From the NCBI GenBank assembly GCA_017999645.1, contig JAGNLJ010000005.1, forward strand, positions 84,436 through 148,435: a stretch of DNA of 64,000 nt, in the 5' to 3' direction. Shown here piece by piece: positions 25,762 to 34,927 of the stretch; the stretch's first letter is position 1, and each line of letters opens with the position of its first letter. The translations under genes were made by a program, and so were the position numbers. Source of the stretch: Alphaproteobacteria bacterium. GTDB taxonomy: Bacteria > Pseudomonadota > Alphaproteobacteria > Micavibrionales > Micavibrionaceae. A model generated the notes under the pieces. It saw nothing but the letters and a program-made list of their open reading frames with translations. It did not search any database and was not told where the DNA came from.

Positions 25762-26742
25762 ATGAACCCGGCCCTTCAGCATAAAATCACAGTCGTCATT
25801 CCCTGCTACAGGGTTAAAAACCACATCAAAAATGTTGTTGCCGCCATTCCCGATTACGTCGAGCGTATTTACTGTGTCGATGATGCCTGCCCGGATGGCA
25901 GCGGTAATTTCATCCGCGCTGAAATTAAAGACCCCCGCCTCACCCTTCTTAAACATGACATCAACCAGGGCGTCGGCGGCGCCATGATCACAGGATATAA
26001 GCAGGCTTTAACAGACGGCGCGCAAGTAATCGTAAAAATCGACGGCGACGGCCAGATGAATCCTGCTCTCATCGAATCCTTCGTGCGGCCCATCCTGACT
26101 GGTGCCTGCGACTACACCAAGGGCAACCGCTTTTACAAAGTGGAAGACGTCCGCGCCATGCCGGGCGCAAGGCTGCTCGGCAATGCCGTCCTCAGCTTCA
26201 TGACCAAGCTCTCCAGCGGCTACTGGAATCTCTTCGATCCCAACAACGGCTACACGGCCATTCACGCCAATGTCCTGCGCGAAATGCCGTTAGAGAAAAT
26301 CAGCAAACGTTATTTCTTCGAAAGCGATTTCCTGTTCCGCCTGAACACACTCCGCGCCTCGGTGCAGGACATCCCCATGAGCGCCGTTTACGGCAACGAA
26401 GAAAGCAATCTTGTTATTTCAAAAATATTCTTCCCGTTCCTGGCCGGGCACTTCCGCAACCTGTTCAAACGGATTTTTTACAATTATTTCCTGCGCGATT
26501 TTAACATCGCCTCGCTGGAATTGCTCCTCGCGCTGGCGTTCCTGCCCTTCGGTATCATCTTCGGCCTGTCCCACTGGCATCATTCCAGCGTCATGGGTAT
26601 CGAGGCCAGCCCCGGCACCGTCATGTTCTCCGCCCTGCCGATCATTCTCGGCGTCCAGTTCCTGCTCTCATTCCTGCAATACGACATCGAATCTGTACCG
26701 AGAGCCTCCCTGCACCCCCGCCTCCAGGCGCAACAACTGTAG
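25762..26742 (+). CDS. Family 2 glycosyltransferase with membrane anchor
   Basis: A 326-residue inner-membrane glycosyltransferase resembling dolichyl/undecaprenyl-phosphate mannosyltransferases. The GT-A domain has ITVVIPCYRVKNHIKNV, CVDDACPDGSG (nucleotide contact), DINQGVGGAMITGYK and IVKIDGDGQMNP (the DxD-like metal site). The C-terminus has two membrane helices (ELLLALAFLPFGIIFGL and PIILGVQFLLSFL). It likely transfers a sugar to a lipid carrier, but the sugar cannot be read. The next gene starts 9 bp later, so they may be co-expressed. Confidence 0.87.
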   Translation: MNPALQHKITVVIPCYRVKNHIKNVVAAIPDYVERIYCVDDACPDGSGNFIRAEIKDPRLTLLKHDINQGVGGAMITGYKQALTDGAQVIVKIDGDGQMNPALIESFVRPILTGACDYTKGNRFYKVEDVRAMPGARLLGNAVLSFMTKLSSGYWNLFDPNNGYTAIHANVLREMPLEKISKRYFFESDFLFRLNTLRASVQDIPMSAVYGNEESNLVISKIFFPFLAGHFRNLFKRIFYNYFLRDFNIASLELLLALAFLPFGIIFGLSHWHHSSVMGIEASPGTVMFSALPIILGVQFLLSFLQYDIESVPRASLHPRLQAQQL

Positions 26743-26751
26743 CGACTTAGA

Positions 26752-28074
26752 ATGAAACAGCAGGAAAAACAACAATATCGCTTCGACCCCGCCCTTTATC
26801 CCCGCACCTACAGGTTCAACCGGACTTCGATGATCCTGAGCCTGACCGCCACGTTTCTTTGTCTTCTTGCGGCTGTCATTGCGTATATTTATATGATTTC
26901 GGATTTTCCCGAAACCATTCTGCAGAAACAAAACGCTCCCCTTTTAATCGGGACATTCTTATTTGTCGGCGCATTCGTACTTCTTCATAATTTCGGAACA
27001 TGGATACGTCTCCACCCGGATTCAATCCAGTACTCTTTTTTTTACTTCACAAAAACCATCCCGCGTACGGACCTGGCTTTATGCAGGTCAAAAACCGTAA
27101 CAGGAAAACAAAAAAATTATATAGCCCCGTTCTCGTCCGGAAGAATGATCCTGAGAACATTGGAAAGCATGAAAAGAACGATGGGCAGCGACGATGCGCT
27201 GGAATCCTGGTGCATGACCCTCCCCGATTATGAAGAAGAACTCGAGCGAAAAAGAAGGGAATTTTCAGCGCAGCAGCATTCCTGGGGTGTCACGCCCGAA
27301 GCGCGTTACAAAACATACAAAATTCTCAAACTCGCGCTTCAGCACATTCCGTTCACGGTAATTGTTGTAATTATATTTTCAGGAGTATTAATAGATGATC
27401 TAAACCCGCAACATTTCCCGTCTTTTCTTCCAGGATATGCTCTTTGCTTGTATTTGATGCCGCTCGTTGCCGCTGTAATTTATCTCAGCAATCCCCGTGC
27501 GTTCACATTCACGCCCTCCATAACGGATAAAATAAAAATAAGCCTTGATAGCCTGTTCATTTTCCCCGGCTTCCTGGCGGGCTACTGGTTCGTGGGAATT
27601 CTTCCAAAGGAAGGCTTGTGGCTGAACGTGTTTGAGGAATACTGGTTCAAAAATCCGTTTTTTATGGGGCCATTCCTTGCCTTGTTCCTGCTGCCCTTTC
27701 TGCTTGAGGTCAGGCATCACAGAAATTGGTACTACAATCTGCGCATCTTGTTTTTTTATCTGTTATTTTCAGCATCCTCAGCAGTCGGAATAATGGCCAG
27801 CTATAATGTGCTGTTTGATAAATCGAAACCGATCACTCTTGAAACCCAGGTCGTACGGATCGTTCAACCTGACAGGCCTAACAAAGCGGATCAAAAACGG
27901 CGCGAGATCACGATCACACCCATCGACGGAAAAAACCGCCGCGATCCTTTCGTGAATGTGAGCTACGAATTGTACGACCGCGTTCAGCCCGGCGAAAAAA
28001 TCTGCCATTACGCCTATCCCGGCGCCGCGGGCATCCGGTGGGAAAAATACGATTATTGCCCCGGCAAAAAATAA
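26752..28074 (+). CDS. Polytopic membrane protein of unknown function
   Basis: A 440-residue protein with about eight membrane helices, two near the N-terminus (ILSLTATFLCLLAAVIAYIY and LLIGTFLFVGAFVLLHNF), a cytosolic stretch of ~100 residues with a charged coiled-coil segment (YEEELERKRREFSAQQHSW), more helices from residue ~205, and a soluble C-terminal ~90 residues. It follows the glycosyltransferase closely, so a role in envelope glycan or lipid assembly is possible but unsupported by any motif. Base use is AT-richer than upstream. Confidence 0.75.
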   Translation: MKQQEKQQYRFDPALYPRTYRFNRTSMILSLTATFLCLLAAVIAYIYMISDFPETILQKQNAPLLIGTFLFVGAFVLLHNFGTWIRLHPDSIQYSFFYFTKTIPRTDLALCRSKTVTGKQKNYIAPFSSGRMILRTLESMKRTMGSDDALESWCMTLPDYEEELERKRREFSAQQHSWGVTPEARYKTYKILKLALQHIPFTVIVVIIFSGVLIDDLNPQHFPSFLPGYALCLYLMPLVAAVIYLSNPRAFTFTPSITDKIKISLDSLFIFPGFLAGYWFVGILPKEGLWLNVFEEYWFKNPFFMGPFLALFLLPFLLEVRHHRNWYYNLRILFFYLLFSASSAVGIMASYNVLFDKSKPITLETQVVRIVQPDRPNKADQKRREITITPIDGKNRRDPFVNVSYELYDRVQPGEKICHYAYPGAAGIRWEKYDYCPGKK

Positions 28075-28183
28075 GGCCTGACGATGCGAACACCCCCAGA
28101 CTATTCAGACTATCAAACTCGATAGTATAAATTTCAGCCCAGCTGGTGTCTGTTTGTACATAACTCAAACAACCAGGTGGCAA

Positions 28184-28657
28184 ATGCCCTTCGATAAAAG
28201 GTGTGAAGCACAGCAAATCCTCGAAGATTTAAAAGCCGTAGCGCCCGAATCAAAGCACGGGAGGTCGGAAAATGCCAAATTGCTCCTGGTGGAAGATGAT
28301 CCGTCAAACATCCTGATTGAATCAATTTTTCTCGACCAATGTGGCTATTTCTATGATGTAGCGACCAATGGCCGCGAGGTTATCAATAAAGTCTCCACCA
28401 CGTCTTACGCGTTGATCTTAATGAATATTAACCTGCCCGACATGAATGGTCTGGAGGTGACCCGCAAATTGCGTGAGATGGAAAAACAGGGCCTGATATC
28501 CCATGTGCCGATCATAGCCATAACGGCGCATGTCGCAAAAGGTTACCGTGAAATATGCCTGCAGGCAGGCATGAACGGATACATCTCCAAGCCGTTTACC
28601 CAAAGCCAGCTTTGCAAAAAGATCGAGCAAAGTGTAGTCCGCCAGCAGTGCAACTAA
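28184..28657 (+). CDS. Stand-alone receiver domain with Asn at the phospho-acceptor site
   Basis: A 157-residue protein: a ~30-residue N-terminal extension, then a CheY-like receiver. The acid pocket (LLLVEDDPSN, Glu37-Asp39), Thr114 (AITAH) and Lys136 (SKPF) are kept, but the acceptor position in LILMNINLPDMNG is Asn81, not Asp. The frame is intact, so it probably signals without phosphorylation or by partner binding. I start at ATG 28184, preceded by AGGTGG; a TTG at 28154 extends the frame. It lies just upstream of luxR-luxI on the same strand, 81 bp away. Confidence 0.88.
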   Translation: MPFDKRCEAQQILEDLKAVAPESKHGRSENAKLLLVEDDPSNILIESIFLDQCGYFYDVATNGREVINKVSTTSYALILMNINLPDMNGLEVTRKLREMEKQGLISHVPIIAITAHVAKGYREICLQAGMNGYISKPFTQSQLCKKIEQSVVRQQCN

Positions 28658-28720
28658 AAGTGTAGTGTGTTTTTTATTCTAATTTTTTTGCAACCCGCCT
28701 ATATATAGCTCAGCAAAACA

Positions 28721-28726
28721 TATAAT
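28721..28726 (+). promoter_or_regulatory. Candidate -10 box for luxR-luxI, with a palindrome upstream
   Basis: A consensus TATAAT sits 12 bp before the luxR ATG (28739), which would give a very short leader. No good -35 hexamer is at the right distance; instead a 10-bp palindrome ctatatatag (28699-28708) lies in that zone, consistent with an activator site, though it does not resemble a classical lux box. Confidence 0.35.
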
Positions 28727-28738
28727 AGAAAACGCATT

Positions 28739-29473
28739 ATGAAAACCTTACAGGATCAGGTCGCACTGCTCAATGAGGCGCGATCCACTGACGAGCTCTT
28801 CATAAACCTGGCAAAAATCATGCTCTTCAACGGGTATGACAAAGTGTCATATGGCTGCGCGACCGACTGCCCTTCTCTCGGCCTCAAGAAAAAACACGGT
28901 CACGCCAGTAATTTCTCCGAAAGTTGGCTCAAACACTACGCCGAATTTGATCTTTCAGGAATAGATCCAGTCCACATTCACCTCGTTGAAAAAAGAACGC
29001 CCGCCTTCTGGTCGGCCTGCGAGGAAAATGCGTCTTTGGCGTCAAAGCAACTCATGCGCAACGCCGCCGATGCCGGTTTGAACGGCGGCATCATCATTCC
29101 ACTTTGCGATGTCGGCGGCGAACTGTCGATGGTCAGCGTTTCAAACACTGAAATCAGCGCGCGGGAGGAAACCTATGAAACGCTCGCGGCAGTCAACCTT
29201 ATAAGCACCTATTTTTATGAGAACTATAAATCCCTCATTAAAAAACCCGATCCCGTGTATCTCTCGCCCCGCGAATATGAAGTTATAAACTGGGCCGCCG
29301 AAGGCAAAACCGATTCCGAAATCGCCACCATCACGAGCATAAGCACCGCGACCGTACGCTATCACTGGAAAAATATTTTTACAAAATTGAATGTGTTCAG
29401 CCGCGTCTCTGCGGTTTCAAAAGCAGTCCAGCTGCAGCTTGTGAAACCCCAATATTTCATGCGGAAAAAGTAA
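28739..29473 (+). CDS. LuxR-family quorum-sensing regulator
   Basis: A 244-residue regulator with the two expected domains. The N-terminal autoinducer-binding domain keeps the key residues: Trp63 and Tyr67 (SWLKHYAEF), Asp76-Pro77 (GIDPVHIH) and Trp91 (TPAFWSA). The C-terminal GerE-type HTH (residues ~178-236) has LSPREYEVINWAAEGKTDSE and STATVRYHWKNIFTKLNV. Its TAA overlaps the luxI-like ATG by one base. Signal binding is predicted from these residues, not shown. Confidence 0.93.
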   Translation: MKTLQDQVALLNEARSTDELFINLAKIMLFNGYDKVSYGCATDCPSLGLKKKHGHASNFSESWLKHYAEFDLSGIDPVHIHLVEKRTPAFWSACEENASLASKQLMRNAADAGLNGGIIIPLCDVGGELSMVSVSNTEISAREETYETLAAVNLISTYFYENYKSLIKKPDPVYLSPREYEVINWAAEGKTDSEIATITSISTATVRYHWKNIFTKLNVFSRVSAVSKAVQLQLVKPQYFMRKK

Positions 29474-30300
29474 TGGCGAATATTCTCAAAACGAATGAAC
29501 GCCAGAAGGTTAAAGTATTCTGCTACCCGGCTGGCCATGACGAAGAATTTCCCTTAACTGAAAAAGAAGAACAGAAAAATCGCTATAAAGTCTTGCGCGG
29601 CCTCGGATGGGACGCCGACTATGATGACAAAAAAAGAATCGAGACGGATCAATATGATGTTGCACCGACTGTTAAGTTCATCTGTGTGTCACCGTATATG
29701 GAAAAATTTCTCGGCAGCGTAAGGCTTATGCCTATGAAATATCTTTCCATGATCAGAGACGCATTCAGTGACGCTGCCAAACCATCCAGGAATCTTGTCG
29801 ATCCCGGTTTTCAACTTCCCGAAGACGCTACAGCCGCTGAAATATCGCGCCTCGTCATACGAAAAGAGTTTTTGAAACCTAAACCTACATCTCACCGCCC
29901 GGACAAATTTAGAGAGGCGCGAGATGAAGTCATAGCACGCCTTTTCGTGGCCATGATGGCTTACTGTCGTTACCCGGAAGTCAGGCCTCGCACTCCTGAA
30001 TTAAATCCTGAGGATGAAGTCGTCATCGAAAGAATTTTTGGAATTTCCTACGTCGAGGCGTGGGAACCGGTCTTTGCGAAACGCGGGCTGACACCGAATT
30101 TTATTGGTCCTGCTAAATGGGTGCCGACCGTAGAAAAACAAGACCCGTTCTCTGATGAAGAAGCCCCTGTGGAACATCTACAAGCCGGCTGGATGGAGGC
30201 AAACTGGGACGTGGCAGAAGAGCTATGCACGCACTATGGCCTCACGGCACCATATTTTTACACCAAACGGGATGAGATACAGCCCTTTGTGGATATCTAA
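29473..30300 (+). CDS. LuxI-family acyl-homoserine-lactone synthase homologue
   Basis: A 275-residue protein, longer than typical LuxI (~190-220). The invariant pattern is present: Arg37 and Trp46 (NRYKVLRGLGW), Asp59 and Asp62 (TDQYD), Arg84 (GSVRLMP), Phe98, and Glu123/Arg126 (AEISRLVI). The position matching LuxI Phe28 is Leu41. LuxI enzymes join an acyl chain from acyl-ACP to SAM. The extra length lies mostly after residue ~165. The one-base overlap with luxR (TAATG) indicates a coupled sensor-synthase pair. The signal chemistry cannot be read from sequence. Confidence 0.88.
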   Translation: MANILKTNERQKVKVFCYPAGHDEEFPLTEKEEQKNRYKVLRGLGWDADYDDKKRIETDQYDVAPTVKFICVSPYMEKFLGSVRLMPMKYLSMIRDAFSDAAKPSRNLVDPGFQLPEDATAAEISRLVIRKEFLKPKPTSHRPDKFREARDEVIARLFVAMMAYCRYPEVRPRTPELNPEDEVVIERIFGISYVEAWEPVFAKRGLTPNFIGPAKWVPTVEKQDPFSDEEAPVEHLQAGWMEANWDVAEELCTHYGLTAPYFYTKRDEIQPFVDI

Positions 30301-30311
30301 CGGGAATGCGG

Positions 30312-30401
30312 TGGCGGACAGGGAGGGATTCGAACCCTCGATAGGCTTGCGCCTATGCCAGTTTTCGAGACTGGTACCTTCAACCACTCGGTCACCTGTC
30401 C
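30312..30401 (-). tRNA. tRNA-Ser(CGA)
   Basis: A full cloverleaf of 90 nt including an encoded CCA. The acceptor stem is GGACAGG/CCTGTCC. The anticodon loop is CTCGAAA, giving anticodon CGA (reads UCG). A long variable arm (ATAGGC-GCAA-GCCTAT) marks a class II tRNA, and the T arm has GGTTCGAATCC. Apparent reading frames across this site are artefacts. Confidence 0.97.
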
Positions 30402-30466
30402 TTGAGCCTCGGAAGTGCCGGACTATAACCGTTCCGCCGGAAAAATCCATATCAAAATCCACCTAT

Positions 30467-30489
30467 AAAAAAGGCCCCGTTCAGGGGCC
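30467..30489 (-). terminator. Intrinsic terminator of the gene at 30510
   Basis: On the minus strand, GGCCCC pairs with GGGGCC across a 5-base loop, followed by six T (A at 30467-30472 on the plus strand). It lies about 20 bp after the stop of the stress-protein-like gene. Confidence 0.85.
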
Positions 30490-30509
30490 CTTTGCTAAAC
30501 ATATAACTA

Positions 30510-31043
30510 TTAATGCACTTGATGCACATGCACGCGACGGCCGCCATGGCGGCGCATGATATCGGTGGCGATCGTCTGCTCTTCCTCGCCCGGCGTGCGC
30601 ACCCATAAAGTCATGCGCCCCGCTTTGATCTGCTTGTGCAGCAATCCGTTGTAATAATGCCCTAACAGCCACGCCACCAGCGCGCCCAGCGATGCGCCGA
30701 ACAATCCGCCGAAAACGCCCGTCATCAACATGCTATCCATCGGCGCGCCGACGCCTGCGGTCATCATCCCCGTCACCACCCCGGCATAAAATCCGCCGCC
30801 GATAATCACACCCACACCAATCGCCTTTTCCTCAGGCCGTATTAAAATCGTGCGCGGCGCCTCCGGGTCGTCGGCCATAGCCTTGCCGTCCATGATGATC
30901 CCTTCATTGCGAGCCGCGCGTTCGTCGAGAATACTGATATCCTGGCGCGGAAAGGCCGTAACCTCCAGCTCCGCAATCGCCTCGTTGAGACTGTGCATAT
31001 TGTCGAAAACGCCAACAGTTTCATTAATGTTTTCGTGTTCCAT
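30510..31043 (-). CDS. YflT-like stress protein with two membrane segments
   Basis: A 177-residue protein. The N-terminus (NETVGVFDNMHSLNEAIAEL) matches the pattern of general-stress YflT/heat-induced domains. A glycine-rich hydrophobic stretch at residues ~75-132 (IGVGVIIGGGFYAGVVTGMM and TGVFGGLFGASLGALVAWLL) forms two helices with small-residue packing. The C-terminus is soluble and His-rich (RRHGGRRVHVHQVH), which could bind metal. The role is unknown. A clear intrinsic terminator follows. Confidence 0.78.
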   Translation of the reverse strand: MEHENINETVGVFDNMHSLNEAIAELEVTAFPRQDISILDERAARNEGIIMDGKAMADDPEAPRTILIRPEEKAIGVGVIIGGGFYAGVVTGMMTAGVGAPMDSMLMTGVFGGLFGASLGALVAWLLGHYYNGLLHKQIKAGRMTLWVRTPGEEEQTIATDIMRRHGGRRVHVHQVH

Positions 31044-31091
31044 GACGAACTCCTTCCCCGGACAAACGCGGGAAGAAATCCGGAAGTTCCA

Positions 31092-31754
31092 TCAGGCCGT
31101 TTTTTTGCGCTTCTTCTTATATTGCGTGAGCTTATCGGCCTTCATCTCGACCATATCGCGCAATCTTAACTTTTTCGCCTGTGCCGTCGTCAAAAGGGAA
31201 TAATGCCGCCCCTCATCCAGCGCCCCTGCGATGTCCCAGCAATCTTCCTTGCTGTTCACCCACTCATTATTTTTGTAACGCCGCAGATCGAACGGCACGG
31301 AATAATTCCGCAACGTTTTTTTCCGGCCCTTCGTATATTCATGAAAGTAAGACAACGCCAGTTCGCGCGGCGTTTTATAAATCGGATCGCGCCAGCGCAG
31401 CCACACATGATTGCTTTTTGAAATCGCGCCGAAGTAGCCCCGTTCCCGGAAAATACAGATCACATGATCGTGATCGCCCTTCGCCTGCATATCCATTAAC
31501 AAAGGCGGATACCCCATCATCCACAGCGCCGCCGCCGCGACAAACGCCGCCTCGATGCAATGCGCCTCGCCGCGCTTTAAAACTTCCGCCGCCGACCGGC
31601 ACGTATCGCCGCCGGGCTCGTGGTTCATCTTGAGGGAAGAAACAAAATCCTGAACATCCGCCGGACTCTCCAGCCGCGCCAGCGTCCGCGCTGCAGAAGC
31701 CGGGAGCCCCATCTTCCGGCCCATTTCAATGCGCTGTTTCAGGCTCCGTTTCAT
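31092..31754 (-). CDS. Transglutaminase-like cysteine protease-fold protein
   Basis: A 220-residue protein with a plausible Cys-His pair in transglutaminase order: RGEAHCIEAAFVAAAALW (Cys near residue 66) and KGDHDHVICIFRE (His near residue 96), followed by GYFGAISKSNHVWLRWRDPI and TPRELALSYFHEY. This set is shared by a widespread proteobacterial family of unknown function. No signal peptide is visible, and the C-terminus is Lys-rich (YKKKRKKTA). It is divergent from the reductase gene at 31816. The catalytic activity is inferred from the motif only. Confidence 0.75.
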   Translation of the reverse strand: MKRSLKQRIEMGRKMGLPASAARTLARLESPADVQDFVSSLKMNHEPGGDTCRSAAEVLKRGEAHCIEAAFVAAAALWMMGYPPLLMDMQAKGDHDHVICIFRERGYFGAISKSNHVWLRWRDPIYKTPRELALSYFHEYTKGRKKTLRNYSVPFDLRRYKNNEWVNSKEDCWDIAGALDEGRHYSLLTTAQAKKLRLRDMVEMKADKLTQYKKKRKKTA

Positions 31755-31794
31755 GCCTTAAAATACCATATATTTTACCGGAATCCTGTGCTAA

Positions 31795-32856
<1,062 letters not shown>

Positions 32857-32863
32857 ATGTATT

Positions 32864-32879
32864 CCCCGCGAAAGCGGGG
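32864..32879. repeat. Q-type palindrome between the reductase gene and cysK
   Basis: CCCCGC (32864-32869), gaaa loop, GCGGGG (32874-32879). It lies in a 33-bp gap between converging stops and may help stop transcription in both directions, though no T-run follows. Confidence 0.8.
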
Positions 32880-32889
32880 ATCCCATAGA

Positions 32890-33909
32890 TTAATTCTCGA
32901 TTTTTTTGAACAAATCGCTCGCGATATAACGCTCGGCGAACGAAGGCACCATAACAATAATGGTCTTGCCCTTGCTATCCGGCATCTGCGCAACTTCCAC
33001 CGCCGCCGCAAAATTCGCGCCGCCGGAAATGCCGCAAGGAAATCCCTCAAGGCGGGAAATTTCCTGCGCCGTCTCCAGCGCATGGTCGCTCGGCACCTGG
33101 ATGATGCTGTCAATCGCCGACTTGCTGAGCAGCGGCGGCTTGAAACCGACGCCGATACCCTGAATTTTGTGCTGCGCCGGATTGCCGCCCGAGAGAACCG
33201 GGCTTTCCGCCGGCTCGACCGCAAAAACCTTGAAACCTTTTTTCTTTTCTTTAAGAACCTGCGCAAGGCCCGTCACCGTCGCGCCCGTGCCGACGCCGCA
33301 GATTAAAATATCCGCCTTGCCGCCCGTATCGGCCCAGATTTCTTCCGCCGTGCCCTCGGCATGCGCCATCGGCCCTGCCTCGTTATTGAATTGGTCCGGC
33401 GTCCACGCATCATGCGTCTGTTTCATCAGGCCCGCCGCAACTTCGGTTGCGCCCTTCATGCCGCGCTCCGCCGCAGTCAGCACCAACTCCGCGCCGTAAA
33501 AAAGCAACAGTTTCCGCCGCTCCAGCGGCGCGCTTTCCGGTAGCACGATAACCAGCTTGTATCCCTTCATCGCCGCGACGAATGCCAGCGAAATCGCCAT
33601 GTTGCCGGATGATGCCTCGATGATCGTCGTTTTGCCCGGCGTGATCGCCTTCGCGTTTTCCGCCGACTCCACCATCGCCAGCGCCGTACGGTCCTTGATG
33701 GAACCTAGCGGATTGAAAAATTCCAGCTTCGCAAGGATGTCGGCCTGCAAACCATACTTCGCCATAAATTTCGACGCCCGCACCAGCGGCGTGCCGCCGA
33801 TCGTCTCGAACACATCGTTATAGATCTTGCCGCGCGGCGTAACCGCCCGGTTCGAGGATATGGCGGTGTTGGTTTTCTGGGTGCCGCTGACGGTTGCTTT
33901 GACGACCAT
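32890..33909 (-). CDS. cysK: Cysteine synthase A-like protein
   Basis: A 339-residue fold-type II PLP enzyme. The PLP lysine is in NPLGSIKDRTALAM, the phosphate loop is CGVGTGATVTG, and the active-site Gly-rich region GISGGANFAAAVEVA is kept. Compared with standard CysK, the substrate loop TSGNTG reads SSGNMA and the C-terminal DTGERY reads SFAERY, so substrate use may differ. A ~25-residue N-terminal extension is present. It probably makes cysteine from O-acetylserine and sulfide. Divergent from the paralogue array at 34063. Confidence 0.85.
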   Translation of the reverse strand: MVVKATVSGTQKTNTAISSNRAVTPRGKIYNDVFETIGGTPLVRASKFMAKYGLQADILAKLEFFNPLGSIKDRTALAMVESAENAKAITPGKTTIIEASSGNMAISLAFVAAMKGYKLVIVLPESAPLERRKLLLFYGAELVLTAAERGMKGATEVAAGLMKQTHDAWTPDQFNNEAGPMAHAEGTAEEIWADTGGKADILICGVGTGATVTGLAQVLKEKKKGFKVFAVEPAESPVLSGGNPAQHKIQGIGVGFKPPLLSKSAIDSIIQVPSDHALETAQEISRLEGFPCGISGGANFAAAVEVAQMPDSKGKTIIVMVPSFAERYIASDLFKKIEN

Positions 33910-34034
33910 AGATGTCTCCCGGGGGGTGAAAAACGCGATTCTGGATATTCAGAATAAGGCTTTTGAGGGCCTTTGGGAACCTGCCGCTTAAAAAGCTTGC
34001 ACCGACCCCTTTTTTCTATTAGCTATTATGGCAA

Positions 34035-34040
34035 TATAAT
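34035..34040 (+). promoter_or_regulatory. Candidate -10 box for the five-gene array
   Basis: A perfect TATAAT at 34035-34040, 22 bp before the GTG start of the first array gene, in the AT-rich gap after cysK. No convincing -35 hexamer is at 16-18 bp. Confidence 0.4.
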
Positions 34041-34062
34041 ATTAGAAAATTAGAGAAAACTA

Positions 34063-34446
34063 GTGCTGCTTAAAATTATATATCAAAACACTGTGAATTC
34101 AGACGCTCAATCTTACCGGGAAGGTATCGATAAAAGAGTCGACCGGATTTTTGGCGATGCCGAAGAGAACTGTTTAATCAAATTTGAGGGCAAAAAAGAC
34201 GAACTGCGTGCCAGCCTGACAATCGACCAGATTTGCGAACTCAGGGAATTCCTGGGAGAGAAATTCAATAAATTGAACCGACAATTGATAAAGGAAACTC
34301 CAAAATTTTCCCAGACACGCACAGCAGTCAAAATGACTGCCAATTTAGGAAACATGGAATTAACAGAAACGGCGTTCAGCGTGGAAATCGCCACGACTGA
34401 AAATGAATATGCAGAACCGCTGCAAATCCCGTATCAGAATTCATAG
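34063..34446 (+). CDS. Five-paralogue array, member 1
   Basis: A 127-residue protein with a GTG start (sequence gtgctgcttaaaatt). It begins with a strand (LLKIIYQNTVNS), then a helix (REGIDKRVDRIFG), a second strand, a long helix (ICELREFLGEKFNKLNRQLI) and a final strand pair (RTAVKMTANLG ... FSVEIATTE). This strand-helix-strand-helix-strand layout is shared with the next four genes. No signal peptide, membrane helix or known motif. Member 2 opens with the same MLLKI. Function unknown. Confidence 0.75.
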   Translation: MLLKIIYQNTVNSDAQSYREGIDKRVDRIFGDAEENCLIKFEGKKDELRASLTIDQICELREFLGEKFNKLNRQLIKETPKFSQTRTAVKMTANLGNMELTETAFSVEIATTENEYAEPLQIPYQNS

Positions 34447-34465
34447 AGAGTAACAGAGAGTAACT

Positions 34466-34909
34466 ATGCTGCTTAAAATTTTATTCATAAACGCCGCCGA
34501 ACCCGGCTCGCTGCCCCCCGAAATTGAATCGGGCCTTGATGACATCATCACCACGTACCTGAAGAATGTTGCAAAAGAACATCGCGACGCGCGCGTCATC
34601 GTCATCGATGAAAAACGGCACGAGTTGACAATCGACGTTCCCATGCAGGAAGGCTCGCGCCGGATTAATAATCTGCAACACATGATCCATGAAATGAACA
34701 GAAGATATATAGATAGCGCAGTACCATCATCACAAATCAGGCTTACAGCCAAGATGAAGGTTGATGAGCCCACGGAGATATTCGCCGACAGCGCTACATG
34801 CACAATCCAGCTTTCCAGCACACCCACCAGTAAAGATGACATGCTGTGGATGGGATTACTTCAACCGGAAAGCGTCGAACAAGATAATTTCGAAATAGCC
34901 CGCTGGTAA
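34466..34909 (+). CDS. Five-paralogue array, member 2
   Basis: A 147-residue protein. It opens MLLKILFINAAEPGSLPPEI, the helix IESGLDDIITTYLKNVAKEH follows, then HELTIDVPMQEG, the helix RRINNLQHMIHEMNRRYI, and a strand pair. The GSLxPE and AKxH positions align directly with member 5, the clearest pair in the array. It starts 19 bp after member 1, downstream of a direct repeat gagagtaaca gagagtaact that includes the ribosome-binding region. Function unknown. Confidence 0.75.
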   Translation: MLLKILFINAAEPGSLPPEIESGLDDIITTYLKNVAKEHRDARVIVIDEKRHELTIDVPMQEGSRRINNLQHMIHEMNRRYIDSAVPSSQIRLTAKMKVDEPTEIFADSATCTIQLSSTPTSKDDMLWMGLLQPESVEQDNFEIARW

Positions 34910-34927
34910 AGCCCACAGGAAACAATC

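Noticed and set aside
28658..28738. Classical lux box before luxR
   Set aside because: The only palindrome (ctatatatag) does not match the usual 18-20-bp lux-box pattern; kept only as a generic candidate site.
30155..30559. Plus-strand reading frame with GFEPSIGLRLCQFSRLV
   Set aside because: It runs through tRNA-Ser and the end of luxI; this peptide is a typical tRNA artefact.
33944..34010. Possible SAM-type riboswitch upstream of cysK or the array (cgcttaaaaagctt stretch)
   Set aside because: The stretch loosely recalls a SAM-II core, but the needed stems and order could not be drawn.
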